From contig CM059582.1 of assembly GCA_030407085.1 (NCBI GenBank), positions 1,922,001 to 1,986,000 of the forward strand: a DNA stretch of 64,000 bases, given 5' to 3'. This document shows, one piece after another, positions 1-11,699 of this stretch (the first letter of the stretch is position 1; every line of letters begins with the position of its first letter). The position numbers and the translations under genes are program-made. Source of the DNA: Trichopria drosophilae (taxonomy: Eukaryota > Arthropoda > Insecta > Hymenoptera > Diapriidae). A model generated the notes under the pieces. That model saw only the letters and a program-made list of their open reading frames with translations, was not told where the DNA came from and searched no databases.

Positions 1-681
1 GCGGCGGTGGTACGGTCGACGGATGAGACCAGAGCAGACGAAACTTACGGAATCACCCCGGAATTTCCCAACGCAGGCGGCTCGAGGTGAAGACATCCGC
101 ATCCTCTCCGTGAGGTCGTACGAAAAAAATCCGTCGACGACTGCCTTGCGTCCGCTCTGCTATGAATTATTGATTATCAGGTGTTGGTCGTGTTCGTAAT
201 TGCAACAAATATAGACGCATATATATAGAAGCCCTGAGCGGATAGGGCAGATGTGCCGAAAATTATACGTCCGAAAGATGGCACCGCTGTACTTTCGGCA
301 ATTCCCCCTCACCCCCTCACTCATACGGCGCCATGACATTCCCCACCACGATTTGCTTTCCACGTATGCTCCACCCCTTCGCTTTCAATGTACACGCTAC
401 ACGCGTGACTGATTAGCTCGGAGAAGTATATAGAGCCGGCGAAACCTCAGATGCCCCGAAACTGACTGAAGCAAGAGTGTATAAGCACCGACCTCAGCTT
501 AATTTTGGGGCATTACACGCAAAAACAATCATTCTCTATTTCCACTAAACAACGAAAGTTAAACATCGTCCAGTTTTATTATTAAATTATCGGTGCTTAG
601 TACATTTATTATCAAGAAATTATAATACTGAATGCTACTTACTTCAATGGAATAAGTAAATATGACATTATTTAATAAATG
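1..681. other. Left-edge stretch with no gene recognised
   Basis: The first ~420 bases are richer in CpG than the sequence that follows, and frame 1 is open from base 1 to a TGA at about base 90, with a GTGAAG splice-donor-like string just before it. This could be the last part of an exon whose gene lies outside the window, or a CpG-rich promoter block. The open frame is too short to identify a product. The rest, to 681, is AT-rich and shows nothing I can name. Confidence 0.25.
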
Positions 682-941
682 CAGTAGGGTCTCCCTTATT
701 GAATCCACCCTTATTCTCTAGAAATCTCTTATTCTCTGGATTTAAGATCTCTTATTGCATATATTCCCTTTCGGCCGGCTTCCCTCCTCCATTACGTCCT
801 AACCTAACCTTCGCGGCTGAGCGAGTCTCGAAACGTTGTCAACCGTCAACCACTATAGTGTGGGTAAAGGGGAAATAGAGAATAAGGGAGACCGCCGCCA
901 TTTTGAAAAATCTGCAGTATGCAATAAGGGAGACCATACTG
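682..941. mobile_element. pogo/Tigger-type MITE (CAGTAGGGTCTCCCTTATT ends)
   Basis: The element starts CAGTAGGGTCTCCCTTATT and ends with the inverted form AATAAGGGAGACCATACTG, about 260 bp overall. The right end is followed by TA, as expected of TA-targeting Tc1/mariner/pogo elements; the left neighbour reads TG. The short word CTTATTCTCT recurs just inside the left end and in inverted form inside the right end, so the subterminal regions carry repeated copies of the end sequence. GCCGCCATTTT lies at 894-904. There is no coding capacity, so it is a non-autonomous element. Confidence 0.75.
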
Positions 942-1270
942 TATTTCGGAGTATCTATATCCACGTACGGTTTCCTATATCATGCATGAGTGGAAGAGAG
1001 ATGGATGCAACAAAGGTTTATGTGTTTGGTTGGGTTAGGATAGCTTTAGCAGAGGGTCTGGAGGACGGGAGTCCCTAAAGGCAGTGCTAAATCCAAGCTT
1101 ATATGAAATTAATTTATACGTGGATTTAGACACTGCCTTTATATTTTTTAGGAATTTGTAAAAATGCCAAAAATCACTAGTAATCAGAATTCGTTAAAAC
1201 TTGGTTTGTTAACAATTATATATGATATATTGATGATATGCGATGGGAGTAAAATGTACTATTGTATCTA
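942..1270. other. Intergenic stretch with a 66-nt perfect-stem hairpin
   Basis: No gene is seen. At 1076-1141 two arms of about 20 nt (TAAAGGCAGTGCTAAATCCA and its complement with one bulged A) face each other around a 25-nt AT-rich loop. This is either a tiny palindromic element or a transcribed hairpin. The remainder is AT-rich without recognisable features. Confidence 0.45.
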
Positions 1271-1914
1271 AAAAGTTAACCCGAATATAACCTGGCCTGC
1301 TCCCGCTCGTCATAATGTCCATTTTCATCCTGACCGAATTTATAATTTATTCCTCCACAATCCTCATAGCCACAGCAACCAAGTTGGTCCCACTCCCAGA
1401 TTCTCAAAAACCATACCGACCCCTACCAGATCATACTTGATGTTCAGTTGATGATCTCGATGATCAACGGTTGGTCTGCATGTCCGTCGCAGACAAGCGG
1501 AGTATGGAATAAAAGCGCCATAGAGCAATGGCGAACCCAAAGTCCAAAATTTTCCGGAGAGGATGACGAAGACGCCAAAGTTTTCCTACTACAATTAAAG
1601 GAATACGGTGCAAGTCGTGAACTCAACGAGGAAGAAGTTTTGCATGCCCTCTCCGAAGCATTCAGTGGACCTGCTCTAAATTGGTATCGTCCACTTTTGA
1701 TCAATTTGTCTCATGCTTTAGATCTGTTTTCGGTCAAGTACATTCAGAAATAAGTATTCGAAGAGATATTTGCCTACGTATCCAAGGTTTAAAAGAATCC
1801 TTTCGAAATTTTATAGTAGCTTTACGCGGTCTTTTTAATTTATTACCTATCCCTCCATCCCTTGAAGAAAAGCTAGCGATATGTTGCCATAATAATGTAC
1901 GTCCAGCCCTATAA
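1271..1914 (+). pseudogene. Ty3/Gypsy-like LTR retrotransposon gag remnant
   Basis: The frame at 1448-1753 encodes a segment with WRTQSPKFSGEDDEDAKVFL, followed by a helix-rich stretch ending GPALNWYR, the typical start of a retrotransposon_gag domain. The continuation (FDQFVSCFRSVFG, then a run ending LEEKLAICCHNNVRP) is in a different frame from about 1685 to 1914, so a frameshift breaks the gene. In-frame stops precede 1448, and the residues encoded at 1271-1440 look like decayed gag N-terminus. No protease, reverse transcriptase or LTR is visible nearby. Group assignment (Ty3/Gypsy rather than Bel/Pao) is inference from the gag style. Confidence 0.6.
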
Positions 1915-2289
1915 GAAAGAATTTCGCGAGAAAAAGTGAATAATTTCTTACATTTATTCCAATTGTGTAGGTATTATGAAACCATAATGCAGATAGAAAA
2001 ACAATATAGGCCCCCTACATCTGCCTCCCTATCCTTTTGCCCCATATTCAATTAAATTCAATTATTTTGATAATGGCATGAGAGAAAACTCTTTGGCCAA
2101 CCATTACATAATAAATATATAATACGACCGTTTTTAGACGTATATACTAAAAATAAACTTATATTCTAATTAATTGAAAATATATTGTGAAATTTAGTAC
2201 TTTAAGACAGAATATATACATACAAGATTTTCGTGATCATAAGGGACAGAAAAAGATACCTATATACACAGTAACGTAATAAGTGTACG
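1915..2289. other. AT-rich spacer between gag remnant and LINE
   Basis: No gene or repeat boundary was recognised; the first part may be further decayed gag sequence. Confidence 0.3.
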
Positions 2290-4500
2290 CGAGACCGAAC
2301 CGAGATAAAACTATAATAATAATAACAATGGACTAACAAACGCTGGATTAGACAATAGAAAAAACCAAAGTTTCCTTCTAAACGGTCCTATAGTGTTACT
2401 TTCCCTGATGTTAGAAGGTAAAGCATTCGAGAGTCTAGTCGACGCTATAGTGAAGAAATGAGAAAAGGTCTCAAGTCGGTGTGATTGCACCCGACGCTGG
2501 GAACTAGAGCCAGGTCTCAGTATTCGATTGGTGACTTCACTTCCGCACTGGTAGAAATCGTAATGATATTTTGACACTCTAGTAATGATGATGTTAAAGG
2601 TGATGATGCCAATAAAATATAGCCTACGTGATGAGACTGAGCCAATGTAGATTCTCACGTTACGGAGTAATGATAAATCGAAGGCCCGCATTATGTATCT
2701 TTCTACCCTAATTTTATGCGAGACATTGATGCCGTAGTATACAGTACAGCAATAGTCAATGTTAATCAGAACCAGCGTTTTTACTAGTGTTTCACGAAGA
2801 CCAACAGATAATAACGCTCGGTTTTGGCTAAGGTAGAGAACACTCGCTTGGACATCAGAACAATTGTTTCTAAGATAGGCAGTGATCCATTGTGAGACCC
2901 AAGTTTTTGTCTGATTTTACCTAGGGTAAGGTGTTATTCTTGATGACTATTGCAGGGATGGAATCCATATCCAGGATACTAAGATAGTGTGGACTTCCAA
3001 CGAGTATCGCTTTAGTCTTATTGAAATTAAAATTTAGTTCATTCTCTTCCACCCACTGGCAGCGGTTCTCTACATCAGAAGTTATCTTCTGGATGGCCAT
3101 ATTTAAGTCAGCGATATTTGTTTTTAAGAATATTTGAGTAAAAGAATAACGGATAAAGGAAAGAAATTATCCCCGCTTTAATGACATTTTTTAGCCTATT
3201 CGCGGGTCAGCTCTCGGGTGGATAGGTCGGGCAGACAATCGAAGACATTACAAGACAAATACGAAGACAATACAATGCAACATCCACCCATAGCCAGTCC
3301 CCCAATACTGCGCCCGTAGAACGTCTTTGAACCGACTTTGACTTTGATGATGATCTCTTGCCATAATCGCTGTGACTGCTTGCTTTCGGGAGGATAAATA
3401 AGATATAAACCATCGGATTGCTGTATCAGATAAGTTGGCACTTTTTTTTAGTTTTGTAATTGGAATGAAATGGCTAATTGTGTCGAATACCTTTGCTGAA
3501 GTCAAAGAACCAAAATGGTTATCATTCGGTTGTCAATTGCCTGCTTACAATTTTCCGAGACGTAGAGAAGAGACAGTCTGGGTGCTGAAGTTCTTACGGT
3601 AACCTGACTGCAATGGATCAAACAAATGTTGTGTATTAAGAAAAGTTGTCAGTTGATTAAAAACTATACGTTCTAAAAGCTTAGATATTGCAGGTAAGAT
3701 TGTAACTAAGCGGTAATCGGCTGGACACGTAGGTTGAGGGATTTTATTTATTATAGGGATCATAAGTGAATTTTTTTACTCTGAAGGAAAGATGGACGAG
3801 TTTAATGATTCATTGAAAAGAGAAACTAGGTAAGGAGCTGGAACTGAAAAAGATGTGTAAAAACTAAGGGGAATCATTTTATTTTCAAGCGCCTCGGATT
3901 TTGCATTAGCCAGACAGTCAGTTTTTAATGATTTTAGAAAAAAAGAATCTGACATCACTTTAGTTGCCGTGAAGTGTCGCAGAGTTCGACTCAACCAAAT
4001 CAGTGTACAAAGGTACTGAAAAGATGTATGGTAATAATTTAGATTATCAAGAGAACAACACAACATTGCGATATTTTCCTTTGGTTTTATTAAGCCTAAT
4101 TTCCGAATTTCTATCCACAAATTTTTTGTGTAGTGAATGTTGCTTATACGGTCACGGTAAAAGACTTCTTTGGTTACATTCCAGTCCATTTTATTAATTT
4201 TATTTGCATTATCAGCCGAAGTCTTAGCGATGGATTTCTTGTTCTCCTGTATGGACGGAGTAGAGTATTTCTCTGCTGCTTCAATTTCCGTAGGTCAGGT
4301 GAAATCCACGGTGACGGTTTGTGCGATGGAGTAAAAGTGTGGACCGCAGCATGTGTATTCAAACAATCCAGTAAGTATTTATTAAGTGTGTTTGCCAGTA
4401 AGTTAACGCTGGGCCCTGGAAAGGGTGTAATGAACTTGCACCAATCGTATGCTTGCAGATCATCAGCAGGAGAGAACGATCGAAGAATCTAAAGTCGCGA
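2290..4500 (-). pseudogene. Decayed non-LTR retrotransposon (LINE) ORF2
   Basis: Read on the minus strand from 4500 down to 2290, broken frames appear in the order expected for a LINE ORF2. First comes the endonuclease-RT linker (PWISPDLRKLKQQRNTLLRP near 4300). Then the RT core: PADYRLVTILPAISKLLERI near 3700 and FDPLQSGYRKNFSTQT near 3620. Then an SDTAIRWFISYLSSRKQAV segment near 3400. Last comes a C-terminal tail with HRLETFSHFFTIASTRLSNA near 2470. Several frameshifts and stops separate the blocks. A (TTA)n-like run near 2315-2325 marks the likely 3' tail. Sequence up to about 5230 may hold the endonuclease part but is too decayed to support. Exact clade not determined. Confidence 0.75.
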
Positions 4501-5279
4501 CATGTTATGGGTGAAGGTCTGAAACGTTGCGCCTCGATTTTATTGAATATCTATTAGATCATGCCCATATATAAATTCAAGATTATGTTGAGAAGAATTA
4601 GTTATGTTATCGAGGTTATCCACAAGGCAGTGATCAATGCAGGTATCTGCTCGACCAGTGTGATTAGTAGGTCGTTCGCAGCTAGTTGTCTTAAAAATCA
4701 GCAACGAATTGTAGAAAAGCTGACTTTAGTTTTGCACGTTTATCTGGAAAAATGTCCAAGCATACTCAGGATCTGGAACCGTAGCCGTTGACAGGTAGAA
4801 AATTAAGTGTGCGAAGACGTGTGTGTGCGCTGTTTCTCGTTAGTTGACAGTTTTGATGATGTATATGAACGTATATGAAACACAAGTCACGACGTGTTGA
4901 CGGCTGATCGTTCCAGTGATTGAAAATATTGCAGTTGGACCAAACAAAAACCGAGATAACAAAAGATAAAGAGCTCAACAATGCGACAGCTCTACTCACC
5001 AATACATACGATTGATGTCCACATATGCCTATAACCCTGATAAAAATAGAGCGAAGAATAGAATTGCTGATGCAAATCCAGTTCATAAAAATTCCCCTTC
5101 CTTTCATGCTCCATGCACTATCTCTTCCTCGCCGGTACCACAAGTCCCAATTAATCCTCCAAAACTGTATCGCCGAAAACTGACTTATTCTATACAGTAC
5201 TACCAATATTACCGAGAATCAACGACCTGAGCTCAGTGTGACATACATCAAGTACTGAATAAAGGGATGCTCCGTCGTT

Positions 5280-6154
5280 TTACCTTTCGGACACGGGATA
5301 CACTTGCTTGGAGTATCTGCTGCCATAATTTGTCACACACCCTGTCCCTAGGCTGCATGCGGCACGTGTTCTTCTGTTAGTGTAGTTGGTTTTCCCAACA
5401 TCAGTCACTCTGCTACACCAAACTGCTGTCAGTGTACTGTTTGTTTGCAGGATAGACGACAGACAGACACTGAGTATGCCAAATATTCCGCTGACTAAAC
5501 GCCTATCAAAATAAGCTGTACATGAGCTAATGGCCTCATCCACACTGTCTACTTGTCCAAGTATCATTCGATACATTTGCGTGTCTAATATCACTGGCAA
5601 TGATATTCTGTCTGATCTTACGGCTTTGAGTAAGTCTGACTTCAGACGATCGTATTCAATGAAACTCATCAATGACGATAATCTGAAGGTGTCACTTGCC
5701 ACTCTATAGTATTTAGAGATTATCATCGCAATTTGATAAGGTGCTTCGCCTAAGAAATTGCGTGAATTGGTTGCGTGGAATTTGAAGCTGGCGAGTATTA
5801 ATCTTCTTTTTCCTACAATAACATGGACCGTACTAGCGGATTCGATGGATGTGAGCGAAAACGTTTGGGATATTCCTTCCAATATCTCGTTGCGTAGATG
5901 TGCCTGCCTCGGCTTGGACTGTGTTAGCAGTTCTTTTCTGACTTCGTGCACTTTTATATCGCTGTATCGCACTTGTAGGCGATTCAATTGAATGCCTAGC
6001 GACAGTTGTCGCCGATTTTCCATATTCTGCTCGTCGTCGTCATCCGTGGATGATGAAATGGTAGTTTTGGATGCTTGCTTACTTTTTGTCGACTTGGCAG
6101 GCAGTGGCGATATGCATTGATGGCTTTTGGCCTGTCTCACCGGTAATAGGGACA
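5280..6154 (-). CDS. Unrecognised 290-codon open frame
   Basis: A long minus-strand frame runs from about 6154 to a TAA at 5280. I do not recognise the product. The amino-acid make-up is ordinary for a soluble protein: an acidic stretch (SSTDDDDEQNMENRR), then charged helical segments, then a Cys/Thr-rich C-terminus. An in-frame ATG lies at 6167, but it sits inside a good splice-acceptor context on the minus strand (TTTTGCAG ending at 6155), so this may be a terminal exon starting at 6154 rather than a complete gene. No matching upstream exon was found towards 6300-8600. It borders the decayed LINE, so an unknown mobile-element origin is possible. Its length is well above chance for this AT-rich region. 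Confidence 0.4.
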
Positions 6155-6399
6155 CTGCAAAATTCATGAATGCTTATAAATGCAAATAACAAATACATTA
6201 TTGAAAAACTAATAGCATCGGCGGTAATGAGGAAATAGATAGCAGTTATGTGCAACTGCAACAATGCAATTAATAGCAACAATGTCTCCTACATTTTCTG
6301 CGTGTTTTATAATTGTTGAGAAAATGTCTTCATCGTTAGTAACACTTGTCACAATAGTAGAAAACGATGAAATGTCATGTGAATCGCGTAAAAAGCGTT

Positions 6400-6903
6400 G
6401 TTATGTGTCAAAAAGTTTACTACTAGATGCCTTCACAGGAGTTGAAACGGCTTTTCAAAGATCGTTAACGCTCGTTAATTATTGAGAAGGTATTTGAATA
6501 GTGGAGAAGGCCTTTAAACATTTCGGAATGATTCACAACGGATAAGAAGGGTTCACCGCGGTTGAGAAGATTCTTCAACGATTGACACGTCCGGAATTTT
6601 CGAGGTATGCATGTATTGCCGTGGTTAAATCTGTTTTATCGTGGATATGATGTATGTTACTGTCGTGTAGAATTTTTTTTAGCATATTCCATAACTTTAG
6701 AGGTGTTCAAAATATTGCGCGAACTTTCCTCTTCCATACTTTATCTCTAACATACATAATGTAATAGCAACAGTTAGTTATTACTAGTAATACGTAACAA
6801 ATACAGCAATGACATTAAATACTGCATGTAAAGTAAGTACTTACAATTTTTAAACGAAGTTTTATCTGTATGTCGATAAAGGTTTCGTATATAAATATAT
6901 ATA
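6400..6903. repeat. Degenerate GGTTGAGAAG-type repeats left of a foldback element
   Basis: Words such as GTTGAAACGG, ATTGAGAAGG, GTGGAGAAGG and GGTTGAGAAG recur every ~25-35 bp at 6435-6600. Inverted relatives (GAATTCTTCACAATTG, CTCCTCAACCGTTGAT) lie at 7780-7865, on the other side of the 6904-7624 element. This suggests a larger, older palindromic element that was later interrupted. No gene is seen here. Confidence 0.35.
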
Positions 6904-7624
6904 CAGGGTGTACGAAAAGTCCCGGGACGGTTGAATAACTTTCGAAAGAATAAAAATTTCAAAAATCGCCGAAACACGTGATTCGATTTTTCAAACAAGC
7001 TATCTTTTGAGGGGGGGTTTCGGCCCCCGAACCTCAAGGGGGGCGGGGGGCACGAGGGGGGCCAAAAATCTTAAATGGCAATATGGTTTGAGTGGGGGCT
7101 CATTTGAAAGGTATTTTCGAGATGAATTCAGATCACTGGTCATAGAGGGCGCTGCGATCATTTTTCGCAGAGATTTTTGACTTTTTCAGATCTTAGACGT
7201 ACTAACGTTTGAAAAAATGAAAATTTCGAAGTCGCCGAATCGTGTAATTCAATATTCTTAAAAAACTTAAAAAACTTAAAATCGTGTAAAACAATATTCT
7301 TAAACGGGTGTCAACCCGTTTCTGAACGTTACATTGAAAACCTCTTTTACTTGTATCTCTCCGAAAAATGATCGCAGCGCCCTCTATGACCAGTGATCTG
7401 AATTCGTCTCGAAAATACCTTTCAAATGAGCCCCCACTCAAACCATGTTGCCATTTAAGATTTTTGGCCCCCCTCGTGCCCCCCGCCCCCCTTGAGGTTG
7501 GGGGCCGAAACCCCCCCTCAAAAGATAGCTTGTTTGAAAAATCGAATCACGTGTTTCGGCGATTTTTGAAATTTTTGTTCTTTTGAAAGTTATTCAACCG
7601 TCCCGGGACTTTTCGTACACCCTG
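6904..7624. mobile_element. Foldback MITE, CAGGGTGTACGAAAAGTCCC ends
   Basis: Begins CAGGGTGTACGAAAAGTCCC and ends GGGACTTTTCGTACACCCTG; each end is flanked by TA. The two arms of roughly 270-300 bp match almost throughout, including G-runs and C-runs near 7010-7055 and 7465-7520, with a short central spacer. Ends of this type with a TA target fit the Tc1/mariner group. There is no transposase, so it is non-autonomous. It interrupts the degenerate repeat on either side. Confidence 0.85.
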
Positions 7625-8635
7625 TATACAATCAGTTTGTGCCTGAATGCACCAGTTAGTTAACGAAAAAAAGAATAACGGCTTGTTTGTATTTGTGACT
7701 TGCTGTCGTCTTACGTTCTCCACATCAACGTTGAGAATGATGAAGAACGATCATTCACCTATAATGCCTACCTTCCAAAAGAATTCTTCACAATTGGGGA
7801 GATTGTAAAGAACTTGGGAGGAAGGACGTTCCCAACGGTTGAGTACCCTCCTCAACCGTTGATAATCCAAAAATAATAGTAATATATAAATGAAGAAAAT
7901 GATAATTAACCTTTTGATAAACGATCTTTAACACAACTTGAATTAACTATTATACATATATATGGATGTAATACATTAATTGAAGGATTTGTTTTTTTAT
8001 ATCAGAAATGCGATAGTTTTATTGGATTATAGTTAAAATTATAAACAAGATTCTAACAGCTGTCAGTGAGACCAAAATTTGCTCGGTTTACGCTAAACCA
8101 GGACTTCCCTTGAGGACTTCCCTTAATATTAGGTATTACATTATTATTTTTACTTTTAAGTGCTTTTAAAATATTTGGCTTCAAATTTAGTTTATTTTTT
8201 ATTGTTATTTTTAAATATGTAAACAAATGTACAATACAATTATATATTTTAACCCTGAAAAAAAACAAGAGAGTTTTAAAGACCAACTGCAAATTTTTTC
8301 GAGATTGCCAGCAAATTCATAATAATTTGATGTGCCATTACACTTGCATTTAAACTGAATTTAAACTAAAAAGTAATATTATGTGAAAGTTTGTCACATA
8401 AATAAGCGGTCTTAAGTAGAATCTATACCTTTTTTTTATTTCATATTTTCAATTATCCATCATTTAAAACATAAACAAAATATAAAATAGATATAAAAAG
8501 AAGAAAACAATAATAATTTAATATCGTGTTTAAACTAGTACTTTAAATATGGTAACCCGTATAATTTCTATAATATCTAAATATTGTATAAAGGCAAATT
8601 AGGTGTCTGTTCGATATAATGCAAATAAATAAATA
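7625..8635. other. Intergenic AT-rich stretch
   Basis: Apart from the inverted relatives of the GGTTGAGAAG repeat at 7780-7865, nothing recognisable is seen. Short open frames on the minus strand here have low-complexity composition. Confidence 0.3.
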
Positions 8636-8875
8636 CAGTCGACCCTCTCATTAGAGCCACTCTCAATAGTTCCACTTCCCCAGTTTGTCGAGCTAGTTTG
8701 TTCCCCTTCTATTGATCTGGAATGTTTTTCTCTCGAATTTCATTTACCTTGCTCGCAATAGCTCTGCAAAGTAAAATGCAAAATAGCCGTCTTGTATCCT
8801 TCGTAGTATTTTTTACTTTTGTTCTAATATAAAAAGTGTAATACTAAAGACAACAAAATTTAATATAAGACTGAT

Positions 8876-10458
8876 ACCCGCTAAACAATATTCGGTTACA
8901 GCAACATCTTTGAAACGTCGCATTATAGCCATGCGACCAAACTTGTTTCATTGCAAAAACATTTTTGTGACGTCCTTGGAACCAGAAATGTCCTACCACA
9001 TTTACGGTTTTTAAATAACGTTTCATTCACAACGTACCTGCGACGTTTGAAAACTATACATCCAAAAACGGTACATTAACCAGCCATAAATAAAAATTAT
9101 AAGAAATTCGACGAATTATTTTATTCAATTCGAATTTTATTATTATTGATGTATCGTTAGATATGTTATGAAAGAATGTAGTTTTATAATTTTGCTCGCA
9201 AATAAATCTATGAATCTAAGAAAAATCCATCCCGACCGAGGATCGAACCCGGGTCTACCGGTTACAACGCTGACGTCTTAACCACTACGCTACGCTCGCA
9301 TACGTATTAATACGTGCGAACGAGAGCTCTTATACTCAATCGTAGAAGGCTTCTTGATAAATGCGGGTTTAGTTTAAACAAGATATGTTTAATTACTTTT
9401 ATCATTTCTATATCAGGAATAATAGTATTTTAGTATTATTTGACTATTTTGTAGTAATTTATTGTAATTTAAATAAATATTTTTAATCATATCCGTATAG
9501 TATTTTTTTTAAACGAAATTGATTAATAGACACTGTTTAAAAAATGTAAAGTTAATTGACACACGTATATTTTACAAATGCCCTACTTGGAAATAAGTTA
9601 TAAAATTACGCAGATATTAAATTTAACATAAGTGAACCAATTTTTAAATTATGAATTAAATTTAATACAATTTACATTAAAAATAATACGTTGCGAGTTA
9701 TTTTTCTGGACAAGTGACGGAAATTTACAAATTTTGTACATAAATATATTAAAAGGGAGCGAGTTTTTTAAAATAAATACACTACTGTATATAAAAAATG
9801 CATATTCTCTAAATATTACAAAACCCGTTTCAATTTCAAATGTGAAGTATTACATTAGTTAAATTTCACTTCTTTGCAGTCTCAGTCTCAAATTACTCTA
9901 TATTTTAAATTAATTTTTGCAATAATATTACAAAAAAAAATATTGAATTTAATGGACATCAATGTATTCAAGTTACACACGTATAAGAAATAAAAAGAAC
10001 AAAATTAATAATAGCAAATAATATTATGCACCAGAAAAAAGAAGAATTATAAGAAGAAAAAGATTGCTTGTAAATCGTGCTAATATACGAAAACAAATAC
10101 TGCTTCCGAATCTTGAAGGCAAAGTCTGAGATGGAACCAGCCGAAACGATAGAAGATATGCAATAAATCATGTCTATGAAACGTCGCATTCGTAACATTA
10201 CATGAATGTTACATTAGTAACCTGAATGCGCCGTTTTAAATTTCCTTGGTGATTTTGTGACGTTGCAGAAACGATTCCATAAAACGTTTTTGAAACTGTT
10301 ATAAATTGACATTCTGGTAATGTTACGCATTACCTTTACGTATTTAGATATTGTGGAACGTGGTGTAAACGGCGTCAAAACGTTGTTACTAAACGTTACT
10401 TTTTTGCCATAAATGGGATAACATGTAACGTTTTATTTACGTTACATGTTTAGCGGGT
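8876..10458. mobile_element. Nested TIR element, CCCGCTAAACA ends
   Basis: CCCGCTAAACA at the left and TGTTTAGCGGG at the right, each flanked by TA, bound a 1.6-kb segment. Both subterminal zones are rich in AACGT/GTTAC/GTCGCATT words (8885-9050 and 10185-10445), which look like repeated binding sites for a transposase. It carries a SINE at 9105-9300 and no coding region I can support. Confidence 0.5.
9105..9300 (-). mobile_element. tRNA-derived SINE
   Basis: Read on the minus strand from 9300, a tRNA-like head has an A-box-like TAGCGTAGTGGTTAAGACG and a perfect B box GGTTCGATCC near 9245. A non-tRNA body runs down to about 9105, ending in AAT-rich sequence. The acceptor-stem halves do not pair, so this is a SINE or tRNA pseudogene rather than a working tRNA gene. 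The internal A and B boxes form the RNA polymerase III promoter. Confidence 0.7.
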
Positions 10459-10838
10459 AATTATAGTAATATTAATTAATACTGAATTTAAACTAATGTT
10501 ATACCTACGAGCTATTCCGTTAAACACAGATAATTATTGTATTTTCATATGCTAACATGTCACCTTACAACAATTCAATAATCAAAACAATCTCAGGGTC
10601 AAGTTCGGCGTACCGGCATTACTGCGAGAGTGCGCGAAAAATTTTCCGCGGACGAGTAGAAAGTGAGGAAACCCGCGTTCTTGGAAAGACATTGCCCCTT
10701 TCCACGCTGCCCGGAATTGCAAACACGGAAAGTAACAGTTATGTAATAATTACATAATGGTTACATTGTTACATAAATGTTACATAGTTGTTACATAACT
10801 GTTACTTTTGTGTTTCAGGGTATTGAGAGTGTTGACTG

Positions 10839-11049
10839 TAAATACTATAGAAGCAATAAGAATCAATGTATTTTTTTATCTAGGTATATTCAATTCAATT
10901 CAATTTATTTCCAGGTAAATAAATACATAGTATAAAAGTAAAAGAGTACATTACAATATAATTAACATTTTATACCCTACCGGAACGTAGAGATATATAC
11001 AATATCATATTAAAAGATTCTAAAAACATTTTTAACAAAAAATAAATTT
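10839..11049. other. AT-rich spacer with LINE-tail-like AATTC repeats
   Basis: Repeats of AATTC at 10890-10905, followed by TTTATTTCC, resemble the 3' tail of a minus-strand LINE fragment. Nothing else is seen. Confidence 0.3.
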
Positions 11050-11699
11050 TACGCCCACGGAGGCGTGAAATTGGCATTTTAGGCCCGCAAATGAGGCGTA
11101 AAATATTTTACTGCATCAAAAAACAATGTTTGAATTTCAGGCGTAAAATGTTCACCCTTGAGCCAGCTTCGCCGTCCCTCGGGTTCTATTGTCGAATCCT
11201 AAAACTCCATTTTACGCCCTTGTTAGAAAAATAACTACTTATAGCCCCCGGTGTATCTATGTCATTAATTGGTATATGTTGCGCGCGCCGACTATACGCG
11301 GAGTGATAAAGAGGATCCGAGTGAGATCTCCCGACTAGCGACGGAGAAGGACGGAGAAGGGGAAATGGGTAAGAGAGACCGTCCGAGTGCCTCCCGGCTG
11401 TAGGCAGAGGAAGAAAGAACGATAAGGGGCGTGACCACAACAGAGGGACTGAGAGGTCCGAGTCGGTTCCTCTTGTGCGAAGGATAGAGACAGAGGATAT
11501 TCGTAGGGAACCACGTAGAGTGAGAGCGCACGTGTCATCATCCCATTTAGAAAGAAAGGGATAGATAATTGCGATGAGCGCGCCGCAGGTGACTGATGTG
11601 CCTAACTACGAGTTGAGGTTCCCCCGCAACTCGCCATTTCTTTAACATGGCTCAGTGCTTCTATATGCGTCTATATTCGTTGGTAATTGTAACCGCGAC
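11050..11699 (+). promoter_or_regulatory. CpG-rich promoter and 5' UTR region of csw
   Basis: GC content and CpG frequency rise sharply here compared with flanking DNA, directly upstream of the csw start codon at 11700. This fits an insect housekeeping-type promoter. The first 170 bp contain TTTTACGCC/GGCGTAAAA words in both orientations, related to words seen at 41700-41950, so part of it may be repeat-derived. An upstream ATG at 11647 opens a 31-codon frame that overlaps the csw start out of frame. The transcription start cannot be placed from sequence alone. Confidence 0.5.

Larger units (their letters stand above)
8636..10838. mobile_element. pogo-like element with diverged ends and nested insertion
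   Basis: The left end CAGTCGACCCTCTCATTAGA and the right end, read in reverse (CAGTCAACACTCTCAATACC), are alike, and both are flanked by TA. Tigger/pogo elements have ends of this form. No transposase frame is visible inside; most of the interior is taken up by a second inverted-repeat element (8876-10458). Between the inner and outer right ends, GTTACAT words repeat at 10735-10805. Confidence 0.5.

Noticed and set aside
9227..9300. Functional tRNA gene on the minus strand
   Set aside because: A and B boxes are present but acceptor-stem halves do not pair and a non-tRNA body follows, so a SINE is the better reading.
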